Part shown: one piece after another, positions 44,667 through 54,500 of the stretch | How positions within the stretch are numbered: position 1 is the stretch's first letter | Layout: each line of letters begins with the position of its first letter | Source of the DNA: Dermacentor variabilis | Lineage: Eukaryota; Arthropoda; Arachnida; Ixodida; Ixodidae | DNA: 64,000 nucleotides | Assembly (NCBI RefSeq): GCF_050947875.1 | Contig: NC_134570.1 | Span: 242,040,584-242,104,583, forward strand | Direction: 5' to 3' | The notes under the pieces: generated by a model | The model's input: only the letters and a program-made list of their open reading frames with translations | Database searches by the model: none | What the model was told of the DNA's origin: nothing | Position numbers and translations under genes: made by a program

Positions 44667-46730
44667 ACCGGTCACGGTTACTAATAATGACATTGTTTTA
44701 CCTCTTCTGAATTTCAGCCTGTGCCCTCAAGTGATTCCGGCCAGCATGTTCTTGGACAGCGTTTCTAGTGGTTCTGAATTTGATATTGAGAGTCTGAATT
44801 CTGAGAGTGGTTTATTAGTGCCAATCGCAGCGGCCAGCTCTGGTGCCTTAACGGACGACTTTGCGAAAATGACTGCACTTAACCTCACCTCTGCACAGGC
44901 CAGGGACATACGTCTCCTGCTTGAATCGTACAGTGGAATCTTTGATTTCGGCAACAGGTCTTTAGGATGAACATCTGTTGTTCACTATCATATAAACACT
45001 GGAGACACAAATCCTATTTGTCAGCGTCCGTATCGTGCATCGCATGCTGAACGTCGAGCCATCCAATCAGAGGCGGGCAAAACGCTCCGCAAAGGGGTCA
45101 TCGAGCCATCAGCCAGCCCTACGCCTGTCATCCGTGTGAAAAAAGAAAGATGGTGCCTGGCATATTTTCGTCGATTATTGCCACTTAAATGAGATCACGC
45201 GAAAAGACCCACTACCAGGCATCGATGACGCCTTGGACTGCTTGCACAGAGCTAAATACTTATCGTCCATCGATCTTTGATCCAGCTACTGGCAGATTTC
45301 GGTTGATGAAATGGTTGGAGAAGACAGCCTTCATCACACCGGATGGCCTATATCAATTCAAAGTCATGCCCTTTTGCCTATGCAATGCTCCTGCGACATT
45401 TGAACTTGTGATGGACTCTCTTCTACGATGCTACAAATGGACCACCTGTCTTTGTTACCTTGACGAAGCTGTTTTTTCTCCCATGTTGGGCAGCCGCCTT
45501 ACCCGACTAACTGCCATTATTGCGGTCTTCTGAAAAGCTGGCCTCCAACTCCACGAAGTGTCAATTTGGGCGCCGTCAGATTACCGTGTTGGGGCACCTC
45601 ACTGGTGCATCCGGTGTCCAACCAGATTTGTAAAAAGTTCGTGCCATACGCAGTTTCCCTGTGCCACATTGTGCTTCTTATGTGCGCTGCTTCTTCGGCC
45701 TGTGTTCTTACTTTCATCGTTTCATCAAAAACCTTGCCAACATTGCGGCTCGGCGCTGCTTTCACCCGTCGCTACGCACACCTCATCGGCCAATCGAACA
45801 GCCCTGATTGTGTACACTGCCAGGTGCCCGAAACACTGCAACACGTACTGTGGGACTGCCCAGCATATATGCTGGAGTGAAGGACGTTAGACAGTTTCCT
45901 AGCCAGCGTTGGCAGACAACTACTGTCGGAGGAAGCTATCCTCGGCCCATGGCCTGACACTGCAAAAATTTCAATGCGTGCAACAAAAGTATTGTTGAAG
46001 TTCCTGCAGGACACCAAGCTAGATGAGCGGCTCTAGCGAGGCAACTGTCTCATGTACATAAGCACTCACCACTTCTCTTATCATCATCATCCATCCCAAT
46101 ACTTTCACTCCCCTTCCCTCTTCCCCAGTGCAGAGTAGCAGACTAGAGCTCACTGGCTCAGGTCGACCTCTCTGTCTTTCCTGTCAATAAATTCTATTCA
46201 TTCATTGCCAACATTGCTCGGCCTTTGACAGATCAAAAAGAAGAACACGCCATTCTCATGGGGCCCGGAGCGGGCTCATGCGTTTGCCGCTCTCATCAGG
46301 TTTCTGACCACCCTTCCCATACTTGCCCACTTTGATCCATCTGCACCGACCGAAGTCCACACTGGCGCAAGCGGCCATGGCATCGGCGCTGTCCTCAATC
46401 AACAACAGAATGGTACGGAGTGCGTGATAGCTTACGCCAGCCGCCTGCTGTCACCTGCTGAGAGAAATTACCCCATCACCGAGTGGGAGTGCTTCGCTTT
46501 AGTTTGGGCTGTCGTCAAGTTCCGGCCATATTTGTACGGCCGTACGTTTTCGGTCGTTACAGACCACCATGCACTCTGCCGGCTGTCTTCCCTCCGGGAC
46601 CCGACAGGATGGCTTGGTGGTTGGGCTTTGTGGCTCCAGGAATTTTCATTTATTGTCAATTACAAGACTGGATGCCTCCACAAGGACACTAACTGCCTCT
46701 CGTCACCCCGTGGATCCACTTGATCCTTCT
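44667..46730 (+). pseudogene. Gypsy-B reverse transcriptase and RNase H, catalytic residues lost
   Basis: RT remnants: 'YSGIFDFGNRSLG' near 44930; fingers near 45090-45170 with stops; 45189-45533 ('FKVMPFCLCNAPATFE', 'CYLDEAVFSPM'). The usual YLDD box reads YLDE. RNase H: near 46360, '[13 protein letters not shown]' has Gly where the first catalytic Asp is expected (Gypsy-A: RTDVSGHG). 46424-46723 continues '[17 protein letters not shown]' to '[11 protein letters not shown]'. Many frameshifts. The LINE-F insertion splits the RT connection region. Confidence 0.85.
45734..46216 (+). mobile_element. LINE-F, 459-bp 3' fragment with 12-bp target duplication in Gypsy-B pol
   Basis: Insert 45746-46204 is flanked by 'ttgccaacattg' at 45734-45745 and 46205-46216. 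Removing it rejoins the gypsy frame '[15 protein letters not shown]'. The insert encodes a LINE C-terminal zinc region (CVHCQVPETLQHVLWDC) with stops soon after, and ends with AATAAA and an (ATTC)n tail. A clean example of target-primed insertion with 5' truncation. Confidence 0.92.
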
Positions 46731-46821
46731 GTGCATGATCCGGTGACCTGTGTGAGGGCTTTCACTGACATGACTGACATGCGCACCGAACAACAACGCG
46801 ACGAGTCCTTACAGTCCATCA

Positions 46822-48080
46822 TTGCCGGAGTGCTATCACTCCAACAGCACTGACGGCACATGCCGCATGTTCTTGCCGCGCAACGGCATCCTCTACCACC
46901 GCAATATGAACGCTCATGGCCCTGAGTTGCTCCTTGGCCGTCCTCATCATCTGCAATCTGTTGCTCTTGAACAACTTCACGATGCACCGACGGTGGGACA
47001 CCTTGAAGTTTTCCATACATACAATCATGTACGACGCCGGTTCTTCTGGCCAGGTCTCTACTGCTTTGTGCACTGTTATGTCGCAACTTGCGAATTGTGT
47101 CAGTGCCGGAAGAAACCTCCCCTACCACCTGTTGGATGACTCCATCCAGTTGAAGTTCCCTGTGAACCGTTCTCTCGCTTAGGCCTTGACTTACCTGGCA
47201 CTTTTCCGACGACGACTAGAGCTAACAAGTCAATTGCCATCGCTACTGATTGCATGACACGCTATGCGATAACAAAGGCATTGCCGACTAGTTGTGCAAC
47301 AGACGTCGTCAATATTCTCCTCCACGACGTCATTCTCCACCATGGTGCACCTCGACAGTTATTACAGACCGCAGCTGCTCATTCTTGTCTCTAGTTGTCG
47401 ACGACCTCGTCCGCTCTTGTGCCACTGAGCGCAAGCTGTCCACCGCCTACCACCCATAAACAAACGGTCTTATGGAATGTCTCAACCGAACAATCACAGA
47501 GATGCTGTCGATGTAGGTCTGCAACGATCACCGCGACTGGGACACCACGCTGGCCTACGTGCCGTTTGTGTATACTTGTCCTGACGTGACACTGCAGGAT
47601 ATTCACCCTTTTATCTTTTGTATGGTTGCAACCCCACTTTGCCCTTTGACATCATAATCCCTTCTGTGCCACGTGTTGCAACTGACCATGCTCATGAAGT
47701 CATCGATCGCGCTCACAGGGCATGTCAAGTCGCCCGATCTCGTTTATTAGCCCCGCAGCATATACCAAAAGAGTTATGACTGATGCCATCGCAATGTTAA
47801 GTTCGCACCAGGTGCTTGGATGCTCCTTTGGTCACCATGTCGTCGGGTTGGCCTCTGCCAGAAGCTTCTCTCTCACTACACAGGGCCTTATGAAGTCCTA
47901 AGTCAAGTTAACGACATAAATTATGAGATTTCGCCACTTCAGTTTGATGCATCCTCAAGTCTGACGCCTGTTGACGTCGTGCATGTTTCGCGGCTGAAGC
48001 CATACTTCGTTCACGATTCTTTGCCTACCATGAGCCGAGACGGCGCTTCACCACCTGGGGGTCCTGTTACGGAAGGATGA
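46822..48080 (+). pseudogene. Gypsy-B integrase, broken
   Basis: 46822-47139 holds the zinc domain ('TVGHLEVFHTYNHVRRRFFW', 'CELCQCRKK'). The core follows in pieces (47160-47480: 'LGLDLPGTFPTT', 'HGAPRQLL'). 47820-48080 holds the GPY/F module ('HYTGPYEVLSQVNDINYEI') and ends 'VHVSRLKPYF'. At least four frame breaks. Confidence 0.85.
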
Positions 48081-48588
48081 AAAAAGAGAGGAAGAAGACC
48101 GCAGCACACTGCCTGCTGCGTGCTGTTGGTGGTCAGCGATCTTAACTACTCTGCCTCATCTTGTATATTGACACGTGTACTTCTTTATCTTTATTGGGCG
48201 ACCACTTCTCGCCGCCTAACAAATGTTATCCCACAGCACAGGACGCGCTTGCATGTAAAAGAAGTTTCTGGAATGTTATCGATGGTTCCGTCCACTGTCT
48301 TTCACCGCAACTTGTGTTATCTGATTGCATGTGTGCGCGACGCGAATAATGTGGAACATTGTGGAAGGCACGCAGGTCCCAGTGACTGCTCCGGAACATT
48401 CGACGACAGATGTATAAAAGCAGACGCGCTTGACCCGCTCATCAGATTTTCGACGACCGCCGATCATGTTCGCCGCTACCATCCTTCTTTGAGTGTAGCC
48501 TCTTTTGAGGGCACAAGTTCGCCCAATAAAACGCTCGTTTCGTTAATCATAGTTTTGCTGCCTTCTCAACCGTCACTACCACGTGACA
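48065..48588 (+). repeat. 3' LTR of Gypsy-B
   Basis: 524 bp, TGTTACGG... to ...CACGTGACA, preceded by a purine-rich 'cctgggggtcc'. TATA box at 48413 (tataaaag) and AATAAA at 48526. Unlike the Gypsy-A LTR in both length and sequence. Confidence 0.85.
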
Positions 48589-49662
48589 ATATATATTGTA
48601 AATGCAGTCTTTCTATACTCCCAACATCCCCGTAACAGTATGCTTTGCCTCTGGCATGTTCATGATCTCCAATGGTATATAAAACTGTGATGCAGACTAA
48701 GCTTCACAAAGAATTATGTTCCGTCTCTTCCTTACAGGCTGCTGTGTTTCAGCTAAATCTGCTTTTCTTGTGTTCAGTGGTCTTGTCGCTCAATTAGTGC
48801 TTGCCTATTTCTGTTACACTGCAACCTCTCTTCTCCTCTCTCCTCTTGTCCTCCTGTCCTTTTACACTGCTGCAAACTTTTAGATTTCAATACTCGAATG
48901 ATTAATACAAAGATTGATGCTACCATATTATATGTGACGGCTGTCATGATGGCAATAATTTAGGTGGACCTGAAACTAAATGAAAAAAAAAAAAAAAACA
49001 GGCATGTGTGAGTAGGAATAACTTCCTTGTGACAAAACTGGCTCCATGCTAAACTTTGCCTCAAGGAAATTGGTCTTAAAAGTCTCAAACCCATTTGCGC
49101 ATACTGCATAAGCCAAGTTTTCCACTTGTCAAAACAGCAGCCGCCACAAAGTGTTAGGAAAGAGGCAAAGAAACCATGCCTTTGCATTCATACTCTCCTC
49201 ACAAAGCTTGTGTCATAATATATATGCAATCACTCACCATACACAAACACATTGGTCAACACTGCAATGTTTGGAAGAACCCGAACCAACACTATGTAGC
49301 CATTTACCTGCAGTATGCCTCCTGTAACATGAATCCCCACTGTGCTTGGAATCTACATAATTTTTTTTAATTTCTCGGGCATTTGGTGGTAGAGGCCAAT
49401 GCATTAGACAGAAATCCTGCTACACTGCAGCAATGTTCAGAATGTAGTATGAGGTACTCTGTCTGGCTGGAAGTTGAAGATTGAAATTATATTAGTCGTT
49501 AAAATATAGTAGCCAGTATTGAAACTACACATGCACTCAAGGCTGAGCCACATTACGAGAACACGGAAGAGCAGACACACACTTGAGCTGCATTGTGTAG
49601 CTTTACCAACAAGCCCAGCTGTACACTGAAGTAAGGCATGTTTTGGGCTAGTCAGCTCGTAG
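48589..49662. other. No gene recognised
   Basis: AT-rich, with an A-run near 48984. No ORF of interest and no element ends. Confidence 0.4.
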
Positions 49663-50340
49663 CTTCAGCAAAATTTTAAACTCTGTGAGGAAGACAGGAC
49701 ATGAACAAAAACATAGATGCATGCACAAAGTGTAGACTTCCGACTGGCTTTGTTTGGTGAAGGCAGAGAGTTTATAAGGTTCTTCAAAATGGCAAAACAA
49801 GGAACATTCGCAAAGAAATTGTGCACGAGGCAGTGACAAAAAATAGCAAGGCCACCTGTGCATTAAGAGCGCAGTAGAGTCCCAATGTGCACATCTAAGA
49901 ATTCTATTTCTTTCCTTGATAGGGATCAAGAGGGTGAGCTAACTTAGTTGTCACACCTTTTAGCGATGTGGAATGCTTTGGATGACTTCTCTTTCTGTTC
50001 TTCAGTTTGCCTTCGAAAGGAATTTATTCTGTTCCTCATAAGGCAGGCAGCTTTTGCTGTCGCAGCTCCTGCACTGCAAGAGGAGATTCTGAAGGAAAGA
50101 ATTAAAGTCTTAGATGGGCACATTAAGACTCTCCTGCACTCTTAATGCATACATGGCCTTGATATTTTTCGTCAATACCTTGTGCACAAATTATTTGCAA
50201 TTGCTCCTTGTTTTGCTATATTGAAGTACCTTATATATTCTTTGCTTTCACAAAATAAAACCAGTTGGAAGCCTGTGCTTTGTGTGTGTCTATGTTTCAG
50301 TTCACGTCCTGTCTTCCTCGCGCAGTTTAAAATTTTGCCT
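49663..50340. repeat. Inverted repeat pair (about 85-90 bp arms) bracketing an exon-like ORF
   Basis: 49663-49757 and 50258-50340 are imperfect inverted copies (shared core 'cagtttaaaattttgc' and 'ggaagacaggac' type segments). The spacing of about 500 bp suggests a small DNA transposon or a foldback. No target-site duplication was identified. Confidence 0.65.
50006..50145 (+). CDS. Candidate terminal exon, unknown protein
   Basis: A strong acceptor ('cttctctttctgttcttcag') precedes an open frame of 45 codons ending in TAA: 'CLRKEFILFLIRQAAF', then 'LQEEILKERIKVLDGHI'. The last part is strongly helical and coiled-coil-like. A diverged second copy of the first 70 bases lies at about 54838-54910, where the acceptor AG is lost (tttatt). 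Positioned inside the inverted repeat pair, so it may belong to a transposon gene. Upstream exons not found. Confidence 0.35.
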
Positions 50341-50869
50341 AAACAGTTGTATAGCTTGTGTATACGATGAGTAATTAATATTATGATGACTGCAGCACAG
50401 CAATGGTCTAGTGGCATAGTGTCGACATAGTATAGAGATGGTACTAAGTTAAAAATTTGGAAATGCCATAAATTGTGCAATCAACTCTTATCCCTCGGTT
50501 TCCTACAGCTGCAGAGCACTTGACCACTGCAGCAGTCAGGCATGCTGTATATTGGGCAGTGCCAGGAATTGCGAGATCGAGACAGGCGGCCACTAGAAGT
50601 TCCTTGGGCCAGGTGATAACTCAAATGCATCCAAATATTTCTGTATTTCACTATATAAACCTTTGTAGAATGAGGAACTTTTCAAGGGTGAAGTTGTTTA
50701 ACGGAAAACTATTACTAAATAGTGACCAGTTCCTTTTGTTTTGTAAGCCAGATTGCATGTATTTGACATTGCTTACTGACTCTTCATTATTCTCGCTGTC
50801 CAATACAAGCATATGCACTCACATATGTTTTCAAACAAAACTATTGTGTGGAGCCATGTTTGTGGTGGA
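50341..50869. other. No gene recognised
   Basis: A 132-codon frame (50475-50873, +) has no recognisable domain. A piece near 50515 ('gaccactgcagcagtcaggc') loosely resembles the RTE 5'UTR at 51880. Confidence 0.35.
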
Positions 50870-51025
50870 ATAAAATTGGTCCCAATACAGAGCTTTGTGG
50901 CACACCAGATCTTACTAGCTATCGCAGAGAAGAAAGTTAATTAGTAGTTACAAATTGGTACCGGTTAGTTAAGAATTTACTAATCCAATTCGTAGTCCTG
51001 TCAATTCGAAGTTTACTGTCGTTTG
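50870..51025 (-). pseudogene. LINE reverse transcriptase fragment
   Basis: On the minus strand, 'NWISKFLTNRYQFV' is followed by stops and then 'GVPQSSVLGP', the RT motif B region common to CR1-, L2- and Jockey-type LINEs. Only about 50 codons remain on either side. Confidence 0.7.
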
Positions 51026-51603
51026 TGTATCGGACCAAGCCGATGTCCCCTGGCCTGGGCGGTCCCTGGCGCTTCACCTAGTGGTGGCCTTTGAAAATAG
51101 CAGCGTGGCACCAGTGGTTGCATCAGGATCTAGGCTCATGAAGATAGACAGGAACGTGCACAGGGCAAGGAGTTCGGCGGCCTGGTACTCGTCACATTTG
51201 TGGAGAACACTATAGTTTTCGCGAGTCCTAGCCCCTACGTAGGGTACCAGTCTGTGCACTGCGTGTGTGTGTGTTTGTTGTGCAGGATTGCTCGTTGGCA
51301 GCACGTGCTCATGCAGCAGCTGACGGGCCTTCGATGTGTTTCGCCCTGGTAGTGCGGTCGTTTTTGTGGTTCTAGAGCAGGACTGGCATTGCCCAAGAAC
51401 AGGATATATTGGCATGGTGCAGAATTGCAGAGTGGGGGCACTCCATTCTATTACCACTTCATTCCTTCAGAGTTGTGGTTTATGTGATTCCAGTCCTTTT
51501 GTCGGAGTTCTGACACTTGAACCATTCCCACTCCTTGAGTAGTCGAACTAATCTACTCCAATCCTCCAATTACAGTAAATAAAACGCTTTCTGTATAATT
51601 ACT
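51026..51603. other. No gene recognised
   Basis: The minus frame 51074-51457 (127 aa) is not supported by any motif. A (TG)n run lies near 51265. Confidence 0.3.
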
Positions 51604-51720
51604 TACTACATGCGCCCTGATGCGATAGCGTAGAGGTAGAACATCTGCCTCATGTGCAAAAGGACTGTGGTTCAAATCCCGGTGCCATGCAATTTTCCAC
51701 TGGTGGATAAAAGAAAATCC
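51604..51720 (+). repeat. tRNA-like head (SINE-type) directly upstream of RTE-B
   Basis: 'tagcgtagaggtagaacat' resembles an A box and 'ggttcaaatcccggtgcc' a B box, spaced as in a tRNA gene. The sequence runs straight into RTE-B 5' sequence. It is not a functional tRNA: the acceptor stem does not pair well and no anticodon arm is convincing. Confidence 0.6.
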
Positions 51721-51959
51721 ACATGTTGATACAGCTGTATAAACAGGCCTTATGGCCTGACCCCGGTGACCAGAACCGGTAATGCACTCCCTCACCAGAG
51801 CAGGATTGCCCATCTTGGTGCAGTACTTGGCCACAACCTTCTATATGAATAGAACAATAGTCCCCAGCAGCTACAAAGCAACTGACCATTGCAGCGGTCA
51901 GACCTGTGATGCAGCAAAGCGTGCTAAGAGTCTCTGGATCTGGACAGGCCGCCATTGGA

Positions 51960-54266
51960 ATCTGAACCTGGCAATGTTTAATGCTAGAACGTTTTCTAGT
52001 GAGGAGAGTCTAACAGTGCTATTGGAGGAATTAGTGGGCATTAAATGGGATATAATAGAGCTCAGTGAGGTTGGGAGGACAAATGAAGCATAGAAGCTTG
52101 ATGTGGGCGAGTTGGTTGAGCATACTTGATGACGAGGACGAAAGAACAACATGTACGACAGACAAGGCGCTACTTCCAACTAAATGTTTTTTGAAGAAAC
52201 AGAACTTTAAATAGATGCAACCAAGGATGGCCCATCGTGACATCACGACCTCCCTATCTCTTCAGAAAAGCTATCTCCTTTTCGGTAAGCGTCACTGAAG
52301 GGCAACTAATGCACGTGCCCTCGGCCTTTGCAATGTAAAAAGCTTCCAATATCTCCCGTTCTAGAACGGGAGATATTGGAAGCTTTTTACATTGCAAAGG
52401 CCGAGGGCACGTGCATTAGTTGCCCTTCAGTGACGCTTACCGAAAAGGAGATAGCTTTTCTGAAGAGATAGGGAGCTCGTGATGTCACGATGGGCCATCC
52501 TTGGTTGCGTCTATTTAAAGTTCTGTTTCTTCAAAAAACATTTAGTTGGAAGTAGCGCCTTGTCTGTCGTACATGTTGTTCTTTCGTCCTTGTCTTCGTA
52601 GCGCTCTCTTTTTTCATCAAATGAAGCATATACAGGGCTAAAAAGCAGGTACATGCTGTGCCACCAGGGCTTAGCGGAGAGACGAGAACTAGGAGTCGGA
52701 TTCCTGTTTAATAAGGATATAGCTGGTAACATACAGGAATTGTATAGCATTAACGAGCGGGTGGCAGGTCTTGCTGTGAAACTTAATAAGAGGTACAAAT
52801 TGAAGGTCATACAGGTCTACACCCCTACATCTAGTCATGATAACCAGGAAGTCGAAAGCTTCTATGAAGACGTGGAATTGGCGATAGGTGAAGTCAAAAC
52901 GAAATACACTATACTGATGGGGACTTAAATGCCAGGGTAGGCAAGAAGCAGGCTGGAGAAAAGTCAGTGGGGGAATATGGCAAAGGTTCTAGGAATAGTA
53001 GGGGAGAGTTATTAGTAGAGTTTGCAGAACGGAATAATTTGTCGACAATGAATACCTTCTTCCGCAAGCGGGATGACCGAAAGTGGACGTGGAGGAGCCC
53101 TAATGGCGAGACTAAAAATGAAATAGACCTCATACCCTGTGCTAACCCTGGCATCATACAAGATGTGTACGTGCTCGGCGAGGTACGCTGCAGTGACCAT
53201 AGGATGGTAAGATCTCGAATTAGCCTAGACTTGAGGAGGGAATGGAAAAAACTGGTACATAAGAAGCCGATCAATGAGTTAGCGGTAAGAGAGAAAATAG
53301 AGGAATTTCGGAACAAGCTACAGAAGAGTTATAGGGTTTAACTCGGGAAGAGAACCTTAGTGTTGAAGCAATGAACGAAAATCTTATGGGCATCATTAAG
53401 GAGTGTGCAGTAGAAGTCGGTTGTAACTTCGTAAGACAGGATACCAGTAAGCTATCGCAGGAGACGAAAGATCTAATTTTAATGCCACCCCTTATACATA
53501 GCTTTCATTGATTACAAGAAAGTGTTTGATTCAGTCAAAACCTCAGCAGTCACAGGCATTATGGAATTGGGGTGTAGACGAGCCATATGTAAAAATACTA
53601 AAAGATATCTACAGTGGCTCCACAGCCACCGTAGTCCTCCATAAAGAAAGCAACAAAATCCCAATAAAGAAAGGCGTCAGGCAGGAAGATACGATCTCTC
53701 CAATGCTGTTCACAGCCTGTTTACAGGAGGTATTCAGAGACCTGGATTGGGAAGAATTGGGGATAAGAGTTAATGGAGAATACCTTAGTTACTTGCGATT
53801 CGCTGATGATATTGTCTTGCTTAGTAACTCAGGGGACCAATTGCAATGCATGCTCACTTACCCAGAGAGGCAAAGCAGAATGGTAAGTCTGAAAATTAAT
53901 CTGCAGAAAACTAAAGTAATTTTTAACAGTCTCGGAAGAGAACAGCAGTTTACGATAGGTAGCGAGGCACTGGAAGTGGTAAGGGAATACATCTACTTAG
54001 GGCAGGCAGTGACCGCGAGTCCGGATCATGAGACCGAAATAATCAGAAGGATAAGAATGGGCTGGGGTGCGTTTGGCAGGCATTCTCAGATCATGAACAG
54101 CAGGTTGCCATTATCCCTGAAGAGAAAAGTGTATAACTGGTGTGTCTTACCAGTACTCACCTACGGGGCAGAAACCTGGAGGCTTACAAAAAGGGTTCTA
54201 CTTAAAGTGAGGACGACACATCGAGCTATGGAAAGAAGAATGATGGGTGTAACGTTAAGGGGATAA
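51960..54266 (+). pseudogene. RTE-B endonuclease and reverse transcriptase, interrupted
   Basis: The endonuclease starts near 51960 ('NLAMFNARTFSSEESL') and is cut by the foldback insertion. It resumes at 52620 ('GVGFLFNKDIAGNI') with 'TPTSSHDNQEVESFYED', and 52967-53341 ends with 'CSDHRMVRSRISLDLR'. After the internal deletion, 53508-54266 encodes an open RT palm to thumb: 'KKGVRQEDTISPMLFTACLQ', 'LRFADDIVLLSNSGDQ' (intact FADD box) and 'YIYLGQAVTASPDHETE'. The first catalytic Asp segment near 53500 is out of frame. Confidence 0.85.
52083..52630. mobile_element. Palindromic foldback element (MULE-like) with about 10-13-bp target duplication
   Basis: 52093-52620 folds almost completely on itself around 52362/52363 ('ccgttctagaacgg'). 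Each arm is about 230 bp with a few mismatches. It is flanked by 'atgaagcata' at 52083-52092 and 52621-52630; the match extends to 13 bases ('caaatgaagcata'). Removing it and one copy restores RTE-B endonuclease sequence. No coding capacity. Long duplications of 9-11 bp with long terminal repeats suggest a Mutator-like foldback; this classification is inferred. Confidence 0.9.
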
Positions 54267-54500
54267 GATGAGAGCAGATTGGGTGAGGGAACAAACGCGA
54301 GTTAATGATATCTTACTTGAAATCAAGAAAAATGGGCATGGGCAGGGCATGTAATGAGGGAAGATAACGGATGGTCATTGTTATGGACTGGATTCCAAGA
54401 GAGGGGAAGCGTAGCAGGGGGCGGCAGAAAGTTAGGTGGGCGGATGAGATTAAAAAGTTTGCAGGGACAGCATGGCCACAATTAGCGCATGACCGGGGTA

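Larger units (their letters stand above)
42950..48588 (+). mobile_element. Gypsy-B, decayed Ty3/gypsy element with only a 3' LTR
   Basis: Gag, protease, RT, RNase H, integrase and a 3' LTR follow in order, all in the same family as Gypsy-A. No 5' LTR was found upstream, so the left edge is approximate and the copy is 5'-deleted. A LINE fragment is inserted in pol at 45746-46204. Much more mutated than Gypsy-A. Confidence 0.9.
51721..54500 (+). mobile_element. RTE-B, RTE-type LINE, internally deleted, 3'-truncated, interrupted
   Basis: Begins with a 5'UTR ('gaccccggtgaccagaaccg'), then endonuclease, RT and C-terminal domain matching RTE-A. A foldback element is inserted at 52093. About 0.8 kb (RTE-A 3990-4760) is deleted at 53475. 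The 3' end stops at 'gaccggggtagttg' (about 54500), short of the UTR and (TGA)n tail found in RTE-A. Loss of the 3' end cannot come from normal target-primed integration, so later deletion is likely. Confidence 0.88.

Noticed and set aside
51074..51457. 127-codon minus ORF
   Set aside because: Composition and residues show no domain, and the region carries simple repeats and LINE debris nearby.
51604..51690. Functional tRNA gene
   Set aside because: A and B box-like motifs are present, but a cloverleaf with a paired acceptor stem and anticodon arm could not be formed convincingly. It is better read as a SINE-type head.
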